Shown here: positions 1 to 8,045 of the stretch, in pieces
Position numbering within the stretch: position 1 is the first letter of the stretch
Layout of the letters: every line of letters begins with the position of its first letter
Assembly: GCF_027213785.1 (NCBI RefSeq)
Contig: NZ_JAPWGO010000002.1
Span: 62,001-126,000, forward strand
Length of the DNA: 64,000 nucleotides
Reading direction: 5' to 3'
From: Limimaricola sp. G21655-S1
GTDB taxonomy: Bacteria > Pseudomonadota > Alphaproteobacteria > Rhodobacterales > Rhodobacteraceae
The notes under the pieces: generated by a model
The model's database searches: none
What the model was told of the DNA's origin: nothing
Seen by the model: only the letters and a program-made list of their open reading frames with translations
Program-made: the position numbers and the translations under genes

Positions 1-120
1 GTCGCGCAGCCATGCCCGGCCTGCGCGGGGAGCGGCTGCGCGTCGTGCAATTTCACCGGTGCCGCGGGGCGGCGGCTGGAGACGCAGCTTCTGGAATTCG
101 GAAACTCACCCCGGCCGTGA
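1..120 (+). CDS. C-terminal end of a Cys-rich (zinc-ribbon-like) protein, partial
   Basis: Frame 1 is open from the first base to a TGA at 118-120, giving the last 39 residues of a protein whose start lies outside the window. The fragment has the spaced cysteines CPACAGSGCASC followed by NFTG, resembling the CxxCxGxG zinc-binding repeats of DnaJ-like proteins. It is followed by a short tail ending in NSPRP. I do not recognise the full protein. The cysteine pattern is what is visible; metal binding is inferred. Confidence 0.45.
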   Translation, partial: VAQPCPACAGSGCASCNFTGAAGRRLETQLLEFGNSPRP

Positions 121-159
121 ATACCCGGTAAATCGTCAAGCCCCGTTAACACTTGTATT

Positions 160-184
160 GGGGCATAAGCCCCTAATTCTGTTT
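160..184 (+). terminator. Weak hairpin after the partial gene
   Basis: GGGG-CATAAG-CCCC is followed by a T-rich stretch (taattctgttt). The stem is only 4 bp, so this is a weak candidate terminator for the upstream partial gene. Confidence 0.25.
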
Positions 185-288
185 AAGACGTTCAGTCGAT
201 AGACAGTTTCCGTCCATTAACCAATCATCGGGAGAGGCAATATTCGCACGGCGCTTCGCAATTTGTGGAGCGCCCACGGGAGGGATTT

Positions 289-2730
289 ATGTATCTCAAG
301 CCTCACGCCTCGCGCCGCCGCAAAAAGGAAGCGCAAAACGCTCGCAACAATCGCGCCGAAATCGTCAAGGCGCTTTCGCAGGGCCAGGTAAGCCGACGCG
401 AGTTGTTCAAGTGGGGCATCTTCACCGGCCTCGGCACCTTGGCGAACGTCAACGGCCTCAGCCCCTTTGCGACGAGTGCCTACGCCGCCGTGCCGACTGG
501 CGTGCCGCGCAGCCCGACCTTTGGCGCCCTGCCCTTCACGCAGCCGATGCCGCGGCTGCGGCTGGAGGAGCCGCACGACCTCGTGCCGCGCGCCAATGGC
601 GGTGAGACCGAGCTCGCCTTTCCGTCCCATCTGGAGGAACCGGCGGCGCGGCGTCTGTCCTACCATACCGACTTTACCGAGTCGGACGGCCGTGAGTGCC
701 GCAATCCGAAATTCTCGGGCGGCCCGATGGAAGGCCGGCCGCCGGGCGAATATTTCGCGCATCAGAGATGGCTGGAATACCTGCCGAAGAAGGGCTTCAT
801 CATGACGCTCGGCCGGCTGGATGACGGGTTCTCGTTCCATCCGAATTTCCCGGAGCAGGACCGCGACAGCGTCTGGACCTTCAATTCCGGCCGCAAGGAG
901 GATTCCGTGCTGCCGCCGCCGCTGATGAAAATGCGCTATGGCGAGCCGGCGATCTTCCGTCACTACAACCAAGTGCCGGATGACCCCAAAAAGAACAACG
1001 GCTTCGGCTCGATCAGCCAGGCCACGCACAACCACAACGCGCACAACGCCTCGGCCAGCGACGGCGCCTCCAACGCCCATTTCTTCACCGGCCAGTTCTA
1101 CGACTACCACTGGTCGACGACGCTGGCGCGGGCCGACATGATCAACACCAACGCCACCGACCCCCGCGCCTCGGGACCTGACGGTTATGGCGGGCTGAAC
1201 CTCGTGAAGGGCGATTTCCGCGAGTTGCAGAGTTCGCTGTGGTTCCACGACCACCGGTTCTTCTTCACCGCCGAAAACGTCTACAAGGGCCATCTGGGTG
1301 CGCTGAACTACTATAGCGGCCCCGATCGCGGCCATGAGGGCCTCAATGATGGCGTCAACCTGCGGCTGCCGAGCGGCACCGAGCTCGACTGGGGCAATAT
1401 CGACTTCGACGTCAATTTGATGATCTCGGACGCGGCGCTGGACGAGGACGGGCAGTACTTCTTCGACATCTTCGAGACCAACGGCTTCCTCGGCGACCTG
1501 ATGCTCGTCAACTTCGCCTACAAGCCGTATTTCGAGGTGCTGCCGCGCAAGTACCGCTTCCGGCTGCTCAACGCCTGCATGTCGCGATTCATCCGGCCCG
1601 GGCTGATCAACCAGAGAAACCGCTGGGTGCCGATGACTGTGATCGCCACCGACGGCAACCTCATGGTCAACCCGGTCACGGTGAACCAGCTCGATCCCAT
1701 GGGTACGGCCGAGCGCTTCGACGTGGTGGTCGATTTCAGCCAGTTCCCGATCGGCAGCAGGATCCGGATGCTCAACGTCGCCGAGCACGAGAGCGGCGAG
1801 AGACCGAAGGAGTACCTGTCGCGGAAGGACGCGATCGATCAGGACACCGACGACCCGGCGGTCGGCACCTTCCTTGAATTCCGCGTCGTCGACAGCGTCA
1901 AGTCGGTCGATAACCCCGGCAAGACGCACTACGCCAATGACACCGACTACAGCCGGGTGCCATCGCAGTTGACCGAGCAGATCCCGATCATCGATCCGGT
2001 CCGGGTGCGCCATATCGAATGGAAGGGCACCGATACGCCCCGCGAGTTGCAAAGGGACGAATGCTTCCCCGATTGCGACGAGCGCAACCGGGAAGGCTTT
2101 GGCTGGACCGTCCGGATCAACGGCGAATCGAACCATTTCCTCAACGCCAACCGGGTCAGCATGCTGGTCCCGCGGCCCGGCGAGACCGAGCACTGGATTC
2201 TCGAGAACAGCAGCGGCGGTTGGGATCACCCGATCCACCTGCATTTCGAGGAAGGTGTTACCATCGACCGCGGCCGCAAGAAGCTGTCTGCGCTCGAGCG
2301 CGGTGCCCGCAAGGATGTCTGGCGCACCGGCGCCGGCGGACAGGTGAAGATCCAGGTTACCTTCGGGGAATATGGCGGCGCCTATGTCACCCATTGCCAC
2401 AACACCGTGCACGAGGACTGGGCGATGCTGGCGCGCTACGACGTGCTGACCGACCCCTATGATTCGAAGCAGTCCAAGTATCACGTCAGCGTGGTTCCAA
2501 CGCCGAACCCGACGAAATACGGCGTGACCTATGTCGACCCCGAGATCCTGCCCGAGGGCAATCCCTTCGATCGCGACTTCGAAGGGGGAGTCGGCAAGGA
2601 CGATGATGACGAAAAGATGGCGGCATCGATAAACCGCGTCGCAGCCAGCGAGCCGTCAACCACGCGCAAGACACGCAAGTCACGCAAAAAGTCCAAGCGC
2701 GCACGGCGCAAGGCGAGGAGGCAGAAGTGA
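289..2730 (+). CDS. Tat-exported multicopper oxidase
   Basis: Predicted periplasmic multicopper oxidase, 813 aa. All four copper motifs are visible: H247-N-H249, W318-F-H-D-H322, the H647-P-I-H-L-H652 segment, and H702-C-H704 with H708-E and M713, the last supplying type 1 ligands including an axial Met. The N-terminus is long and basic and contains SRRELFKWG, a good twin-arginine motif, before a hydrophobic stretch ending in SAYAA. The last 20 or so residues are almost all Lys/Arg. The start is the ATG at 289, with GGGAGGG four bases upstream; an in-frame GTG at 265 has no such site. The stop overlaps the GTG of the SCO-cytochrome c gene, so the two are probably coupled. The substrate (Cu(I), Mn(II), phenolics or other) cannot be read from the sequence. 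Confidence 0.9.
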   Translation: MYLKPHASRRRKKEAQNARNNRAEIVKALSQGQVSRRELFKWGIFTGLGTLANVNGLSPFATSAYAAVPTGVPRSPTFGALPFTQPMPRLRLEEPHDLVPRANGGETELAFPSHLEEPAARRLSYHTDFTESDGRECRNPKFSGGPMEGRPPGEYFAHQRWLEYLPKKGFIMTLGRLDDGFSFHPNFPEQDRDSVWTFNSGRKEDSVLPPPLMKMRYGEPAIFRHYNQVPDDPKKNNGFGSISQATHNHNAHNASASDGASNAHFFTGQFYDYHWSTTLARADMINTNATDPRASGPDGYGGLNLVKGDFRELQSSLWFHDHRFFFTAENVYKGHLGALNYYSGPDRGHEGLNDGVNLRLPSGTELDWGNIDFDVNLMISDAALDEDGQYFFDIFETNGFLGDLMLVNFAYKPYFEVLPRKYRFRLLNACMSRFIRPGLINQRNRWVPMTVIATDGNLMVNPVTVNQLDPMGTAERFDVVVDFSQFPIGSRIRMLNVAEHESGERPKEYLSRKDAIDQDTDDPAVGTFLEFRVVDSVKSVDNPGKTHYANDTDYSRVPSQLTEQIPIIDPVRVRHIEWKGTDTPRELQRDECFPDCDERNREGFGWTVRINGESNHFLNANRVSMLVPRPGETEHWILENSSGGWDHPIHLHFEEGVTIDRGRKKLSALERGARKDVWRTGAGGQVKIQVTFGEYGGAYVTHCHNTVHEDWAMLARYDVLTDPYDSKQSKYHVSVVPTPNPTKYGVTYVDPEILPEGNPFDRDFEGGVGKDDDDEKMAASINRVAASEPSTTRKTRKSRKKSKRARRKARRQK

Positions 2731-3803
2731 AACCGGGGTTCATGCTGCGCGGGCTCGCGGTCGCCGCCATCCTGGCGACCGCACCTGCCGCCCAGGCCAG
2801 GTGGGAGCTCGACTATTTTCCGAACACGCCGCTCCTGACACAGGAGGGCGAGAAGGTCCGCTTCGTGGATGACGTGCTGGACGGGCGGATCGCCGTCATC
2901 AACTTCATCTATCTCGATTGCCCGGACATCTGCGGCCTCGCCACGGCGCGGCTCGCAAAGGTCTATGAATGGCTCGATGAGCGCATGGGCGAGGAGATCG
3001 TCTTCGTCTCGATCTCTCTCACGCCGGAACGAGACACGCCCGAGGAACTCGCGGCCTATGCGGCGGCCTTCGGCACGGGGCCCGGCTGGTATTTCCTGAC
3101 CGGCGATCCCGAGGAAGTGGCGCTGCTGCGCTACAAGCTTGGCGAGCGAAGCAAGCAGCTGAGCGACCATCGCAGCGACATGCTGATCGGCAACCCCCTG
3201 ACGGGCGAATGGCGGCGTTCCTCGCTGATGGGCAACCTCGTGACGGCGACCGCCGAGATTCTGGCGCTCGATCCCGACTGGGAACCGCCCCAGACCGAGG
3301 TCAAGGTGATCGAGGGAGAGACGCTGGAGCGCTTTGCCGCGCGCCACCGGGAAGGCGAAGGTCTCTTCATAAAAGGATGTGCCGCGTGTCATTCGATCGG
3401 TGACGGGGTCCGCGTCGGGCCGGACCTCGAAGGCGTGACGCTGCGCCGGGATCGCGACTGGCTGATGCGCTACATCATGTCGCCAGACCGGATGCTGGCC
3501 GAGGGGGACCCGATCGCGGTCATGCTCGACGCCGCCTATCCGGCGGTCCGCATGCCAGCTTTCGGCTTGGGCGAGAACGACGCGGCGGATCTTGTCCAGT
3601 ACCTGCACACCGAGACCCTACGCCTCGAGGGCGTGGCGGAACCGGCCGCCGCCACGCATGATGGTCACGCTGGTCATGACGGCCACGCTCATGGCGGTCA
3701 CGCTCATGACGGCCATGAGGGTCATGTTGCTCATGAGGGTCACGCCGCTCATGAAGGTCACGCGGCTCATGATCTGGACGATCTGAGCGAGCACCATCAC
3801 TGA
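2727..3803 (+). CDS. SCO1/SenC-type copper chaperone fused to cytochrome c, His-rich tail
   Basis: A 358-aa exported fusion. A signal peptide ends near AQARW. A thioredoxin-fold SCO domain follows, with the copper-binding C65-PDI-C69 and a conserved His at 148. A cytochrome c domain has C218-AA-C221-H222 and a likely axial Met at 276 (RMPAF). The last 50 residues contain 17 His in HDGH/HEGH repeats, a probable metal-binding tail. The GTG start at 2727 overlaps the oxidase stop (GTGA) and has GAGGAGG five bases upstream. SCO proteins deliver copper to CuA sites. Here the partner is probably the multicopper oxidase, and the heme domain could carry electrons to or from it; both are inferences from adjacency. 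Confidence 0.9.
   Translation: MKPGFMLRGLAVAAILATAPAAQARWELDYFPNTPLLTQEGEKVRFVDDVLDGRIAVINFIYLDCPDICGLATARLAKVYEWLDERMGEEIVFVSISLTPERDTPEELAAYAAAFGTGPGWYFLTGDPEEVALLRYKLGERSKQLSDHRSDMLIGNPLTGEWRRSSLMGNLVTATAEILALDPDWEPPQTEVKVIEGETLERFAARHREGEGLFIKGCAACHSIGDGVRVGPDLEGVTLRRDRDWLMRYIMSPDRMLAEGDPIAVMLDAAYPAVRMPAFGLGENDAADLVQYLHTETLRLEGVAEPAAATHDGHAGHDGHAHGGHAHDGHEGHVAHEGHAAHEGHAAHDLDDLSEHHH
3657..3770 (+). repeat. Imperfect CATGANGGTCACG-type tandem repeats coding the His-rich tail
   Basis: Short degenerate units (cat-gay-ggy-cac-gcy and variants) repeat across about 115 bases inside the SCO-cytochrome c gene, producing the HxGH/AHEGH tail. Copy number could vary between strains. Confidence 0.7.
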
Positions 3804-3850
3804 AAGACGACGCCACCCACGCCCGGGAGCTCCGTGGCTTGCAAGGTACC

Positions 3851-3887
3851 GGCCCGCGAGAGATCCAAAAGATCTCGCGGGCCTTTT
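3851..3887 (+). terminator. Intrinsic terminator of the oxidase/SCO operon
   Basis: An 11-bp perfect stem (ggcccgcgaga / tctcgcgggcc) with an 11-base loop is followed by TTTT. It lies about 50 bases after the SCO-cytochrome c stop. Confidence 0.85.
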
Positions 3888-4152
3888 CTCGTGCAGGCGA
3901 ACCCCAATCCAGCGATTCGGTACCGGCGAAAGAAGTCCGGGGCGGAAATGACCCTACATCGAAAGGCTTGCCCTCATGCTCTCGAATCAGCCGCCGGGGT
4001 TGAAGGCTGGAGATCTCTTGCCAGCACTGACTGAGTTCAGTCCACGCGCGAATACCCGATCACGACACGCGCCCCTGCGATTCGGTTGCATTCGCTAGGA
4101 CGCACTCGACATTTCGAACGGACTATGGAGACGCAAAATCCGTCTCGCGCAC

Positions 4153-6114
4153 TCAATACAGCCCCTCGATTTCGAGCGGGAGATGGCGCACCGGCTTTTG
4201 ATTCAGAATGGTGCGGGGCACCGGCCGTACATCGGCGGCCTGCAGCCGGTCATAACGTTGCTCGGCGGCCTGTCGGATATCGGATCGCTCCCGCAGGATG
4301 GTGGGGCGCATGAACACGAAGAGCGTCCGGCTGGTGGTCTGCCCGTTGCGCGCCCGAAACAGGTTTCCGATCACAGGCACGTCGCCGAATCCGGGGACCT
4401 TGCCCTCCTGGCTCGTCCGATCGTCGGTGATCAGCCCGCCCAGCACCACGGTCCCCCGGTTGTCGGCCAGAACCGTCGTGTTGATGGCCCGACGATTGGT
4501 GACGAGATCCGCGGCTCCTTCGACGGTGGTGCCCACGAGGCTCGAGACTTCCTGGTTGATCGATAGCTGGACGACGTCGCTGGCGGTGATCCGCGGCACG
4601 ACATCCATCGTGATGCCGACATCGCGGCGCTCGATCGTCGTGAAGGGGGTTACCGAATTTCCATCGGTAACGAAGCTGCCCGTGCGGAATGGCACGTTCT
4701 GGCCGACCACGATGGTCGCCGGCTCGTTGTCCAGCGTGGTCACGCTAGGCGTCGACAGCAGCCGGGCACGGCTCGACTGGGACAACGCCTGGACCAGAAG
4801 GCCGAAGTCGTTGCCGCTCGCCGACATGGTGAGCCCGGTGGAGAGCGCGACCGAATTCGGCGCCCCCAGTGCCATCAGCACATTGGCCAGCGAATTCCCT
4901 CCATTGCCGAAGGAGGTCGCGGCCAATTGCCCGGGCGGGGTGGCATCGCCAAAGCCCAGCTGCACGCCGAGACGTTCCGCCACCTCGCCGGAGACCTCGA
5001 CGATCGCCGCCTCGATCATCACCTGCGGGCGGCGAACATCGAGCGCATGGACCAGCTGACCGATTTCCGAGATTTGCGCGGCGGTGCCCCGAACCAGGAT
5101 CGAATTCGTATCGACGGAGGCCTGGATCGCAACCGCTTCCGGGGTCACTGTCACGGCTTCCAGCGGTACGAAGCCCTGCTCGCCCTCGTCGGTGGTCTCG
5201 CCCGCGGCAGCGATGACAGCCGTTCCCGTGACTGGCTCTATCGCATCGCCCACCGTGCCGCGGATGATTTCCGCGACCACAGCAGCGTCACCGTATTTCA
5301 ACCGGAACACCCGGGTAGACACGGCGGCCTGCGGGCTGCTGCGCTGGGCCACATCCATCGAGCGCGCCAGTTCCCGGATCTCGCCGATCTCTTCCGGCGT
5401 GCCCCGGACCACGAGCTGGTTGCTGGACGGGTTCACAGAGAACCGCGCGCCCGTCGCGTCGTCACCAAGCACTTCGGCCAGTGCCCGGCCGACCGAAACG
5501 GCATCGGCGTTGGCAAAGCGGATCACCTCGGAGCGGGCCTCGTCGGCTCCGTCGAACGCCCGCGCGATAGATGTGATCCGGTCCACATTCGCCCGCGTGT
5601 CGGTCACCAGTATCGCGTTGGGATCGGAAATGCCCTCGATATAGCCGGATTCGGCGACCAGCGGACTGAGCACCCTGACCGCTTCGGCTGCAGGCAGGCG
5701 ATCAAGCCGCACCATCGTCGTGACGAAGTCCTGCGCGCCGGTCTCGGATCCCGGCTGCGCGCCGCTGATCGTCCGCGCCCGTTCCGCCGGTACCACCTGC
5801 CACGTATTGCCTGCACGCACGGCGAGGAAACCCCGGACCTGCAAGATCGACTGGAACAGCGCCCAGACCCCCTCCTCGTCGAGCCGCTCGCTGGAAACGA
5901 CGCTGACGCTGCCCTGCAGTTGCGGATCGAGAACCAAGGTACGCCCGGTGATCTTCGAGACCTCTTCCGCCAGAACGGAAATGTCCGCTTCGCGAAGATT
6001 GATCACGAACTCGCCCGTACCGGGCTCGGCGGTCTGGGCGGCAACCGGCGCAGCCATCGCGAGACACGCCGCCATCGCCACGGAGCGCGCGAGGCCGAGC
6101 CGCCACGCGCGCAT
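4153..6114 (-). CDS. gspD: Type II secretion-type outer-membrane secretin (GspD family)
   Basis: Forms a multimeric outer-membrane channel in type II secretion and related systems. From the ATG at 6114 it is 653 aa, with a signal peptide ending APVAAQ near residue 27. An N0 domain (about 33-115) is followed by three NolW-type repeats. The secretin core runs from about residue 385 and includes VVGQNVPF, TTVLADNRGTVVLGGL and VPVIGNLF. An in-frame ATG at 6243 would add 43 residues before the signal peptide; neither start has a strong ribosome binding site. No other gsp, pilus or type III gene occurs in the window, so this is an isolated secretin. It is divergent from a lipoprotein gene. Confidence 0.85.
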   Translation of the reverse strand: MRAWRLGLARSVAMAACLAMAAPVAAQTAEPGTGEFVINLREADISVLAEEVSKITGRTLVLDPQLQGSVSVVSSERLDEEGVWALFQSILQVRGFLAVRAGNTWQVVPAERARTISGAQPGSETGAQDFVTTMVRLDRLPAAEAVRVLSPLVAESGYIEGISDPNAILVTDTRANVDRITSIARAFDGADEARSEVIRFANADAVSVGRALAEVLGDDATGARFSVNPSSNQLVVRGTPEEIGEIRELARSMDVAQRSSPQAAVSTRVFRLKYGDAAVVAEIIRGTVGDAIEPVTGTAVIAAAGETTDEGEQGFVPLEAVTVTPEAVAIQASVDTNSILVRGTAAQISEIGQLVHALDVRRPQVMIEAAIVEVSGEVAERLGVQLGFGDATPPGQLAATSFGNGGNSLANVLMALGAPNSVALSTGLTMSASGNDFGLLVQALSQSSRARLLSTPSVTTLDNEPATIVVGQNVPFRTGSFVTDGNSVTPFTTIERRDVGITMDVVPRITASDVVQLSINQEVSSLVGTTVEGAADLVTNRRAINTTVLADNRGTVVLGGLITDDRTSQEGKVPGFGDVPVIGNLFRARNGQTTSRTLFVFMRPTILRERSDIRQAAEQRYDRLQAADVRPVPRTILNQKPVRHLPLEIEGLY

Positions 6115-6464
6115 GGCATCACGGCAGCCCGCGCGTGGCAGCGGAATGCGGCTGGTATTTGATTGCCCGAACCATCCCTTCAGGCCTGCGACCAGGTAAT
6201 CCACCATCAGCCTTGTTGTGTTGTGCTGCTCTTGCTCTTTCATCGGAGGCTAGCGCGAACCCCGGTTCGATTCACTTTGATGCCACTTTCCGAGCCAACG
6301 CAATGCCGGCTGGTGCAGTCGCGCCACAGTGCGCCGCCGGGGCTTCGGCCTCCCCCATCGAACGGATTCCCGAACCCTCGACTTGCCACGAAGGGCTCCT
6401 TAGGCTCGCGGAAGGAGATGCCTCGAAAGCGCTCCGAACCCACGCGCAGCATGAGGTCCCCCAT

Positions 6465-7586
6465 ATGTCATCGCGGTCCATCTTGCCGAAGACACCATTC
6501 GGCGGCCAGGCCACCGAGCCTCGGCTTGGCCGGCGCAGGCTGCTCGGCGGACTGGCGACCATGCCGGCATTGTTCGGACTTTCCGCCTGCAGTCCCAGCG
6601 GAGAGCCTGAGCTTCCCCCTCTCGGCACGACCGGACGCGCAGCCTTGTTGCTCCCGCTGTCGGGGCAGCATGCCAAGCTCGGGCAAGTGATGGCCGAAGC
6701 GGCCCGCCTTGGCGGAGCGGTGGATGGTCCCGGGGCCGAGATTGCCCTGCACGACGCGGGCGCCGATGAAACGAGCGCGGTGGCGGCAGCCAATCGAGCC
6801 GTGGAAGCGGGCGCGAACATGATCCTGGGGCCGCTTTTCTCGAACCAGAGCCAAGCGGTCGCCGCAGCGGTCGGAACGCGCGTGCCTGTCATATCCTTTT
6901 CGAACAACGATGCGATCGCGGGCCGGAACCTCTATGTTTTCGGGATCACCCCATTGCAGTCGGCAAACGCCGTTCTGCGTTTCGCCTCCGCGCGCGGAAT
7001 GCGGCGGATCGCCGTCGTGGCCCCGCCCGGGGCATATGGAGAGCAGGCGGTGGCAGCAGCGCGAAAGGTGGCGCCCGAATTCGGTATCACCCTTTCGGAT
7101 CGGCTCCAGGCGACCGACTCGGAAGGCCTCGTCTCCCGCCTGGCCGCAGCATCGGGCGGGCGCCTTCCGGATGCGGTGTATCTTCCTGCGGCCTCCGCAG
7201 GCCTGGCGCCGATGGTCGACGCGGTGAAGGATGCCGGCCTGCAGGTCCTGGGTTCGGAGCAATGGGCCACGATCCCGCCGCACCAGTTGGGCGCCTTGAA
7301 TCAGGCGTGGTTCGCGGGGCCGGATCCGATCAGCTTCGAAGCCTTTGCCCTTGGCCTCGAAGAAAGGATCGACGGGGAAGCCGGCGTTACTGCGGGGCTT
7401 GCCTTCGACGCGGCGAACATGGCCCGCCTTCTCGGCCGCCTCGGTCAGCAAGACCCGAAGGGACTGCATCGCTCCGCCGGTTTCAACGGGGTGCTCGGCC
7501 CGTTTCGTTTCACGGAGACCGGCCTCGTGGACCGACAATTGTCGATCCTCGAAGTCAGGGAGGGAACGACGATACTCGTCGCGTAG
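6465..7586 (+). CDS. Tat lipoprotein, penicillin-binding protein activator / LivK-fold family
   Basis: A 373-aa lipoprotein. The N-terminus has RRR at 23-25 and the lipobox LSAC with the acylated Cys at 42, so a folded lipoprotein may go through Tat. The rest is a periplasmic-binding-protein fold: LLPLSG near the start, then GPLFSNQSQAV, VPVISFSNND and an FGITP segment. This is the pattern of the LpoA-like activator proteins common in Rhodobacterales, which derive from amino-acid binding proteins. The ATG at 6465 has GAGG eight bases upstream; the longer open frame upstream lacks coding character. It is divergent from gspD across about 350 bases. A role in envelope assembly fits, but the ligand is unknown. 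Confidence 0.75.
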   Translation: MSSRSILPKTPFGGQATEPRLGRRRLLGGLATMPALFGLSACSPSGEPELPPLGTTGRAALLLPLSGQHAKLGQVMAEAARLGGAVDGPGAEIALHDAGADETSAVAAANRAVEAGANMILGPLFSNQSQAVAAAVGTRVPVISFSNNDAIAGRNLYVFGITPLQSANAVLRFASARGMRRIAVVAPPGAYGEQAVAAARKVAPEFGITLSDRLQATDSEGLVSRLAAASGGRLPDAVYLPAASAGLAPMVDAVKDAGLQVLGSEQWATIPPHQLGALNQAWFAGPDPISFEAFALGLEERIDGEAGVTAGLAFDAANMARLLGRLGQQDPKGLHRSAGFNGVLGPFRFTETGLVDRQLSILEVREGTTILVA

Positions 7587-8027
7587 CGGCAGCCGCGCGG
7601 AGTTGGCACCTCCCACCTTATCCTGCCGGCATTCATCGGCAATGCTTCAGAACTTCGGCTTGTCCCGCAACTGCTCCACTGCCCAGGAGCGTTATCCCAT
7701 GGGTACCGCGTCAGCGGCGCCGAGGGCTGAGACGCGATTCACGGGGCGATACGGAAATGGATTACGGCGGCGTGGCGGTCGGGATCTTTTGCTGCGATGC
7801 GCTCCCTGCAAAGCCGCGCAGCTTTCCACTGATTAAACTGGAGATGGCGGCCAAGCCGGATTTTGCATGGCCGATGGGCGCTGTCCGACGCGAGCCGACC
7901 GGTGCGATTTGCTCGAACGCATCATCTTTGCGGTGATCGAGTTCCGCGCCACCGCCTGTCCGCTCCCATAGGTGAATGACGCGCCCGAGGAGCTGAATTC
8001 CAAGTGTTGGCAAGAGGCAAGGCTACG
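7587..8027. other. Intergenic, about 440 bases, no convincing gene
   Basis: Several short open frames run through this stretch on both strands (the longest about 83 codons on the minus strand). None has a ribosome binding site or a recognisable motif. It could be decayed sequence; no terminal inverted repeats were found. Confidence 0.4.
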
Positions 8028-8045
8028 AGGCCTCGAGCGAGGCCT
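8028..8045 (-). terminator. Hairpin at the end of the P-type ATPase gene
   Basis: AGGCCTCG-AG-CGAGGCCT is a perfect inverted repeat that includes part of the ATPase stop codon. It has no T-run, so it may be a weak terminator or 3' stabiliser. Confidence 0.4.

Noticed and set aside
217-2484. 755-codon minus-strand open frame opposite the multicopper oxidase
   Set aside because: It mirrors the oxidase gene; no ribosome binding site and repetitive Val/Arg-rich translation typical of antisense frames in GC-rich DNA.
7762-8013. Possible transposase remnant in the 7.6-8.0 kb gap
   Set aside because: No DDE motif, no terminal inverted repeats and no target duplication could be seen.
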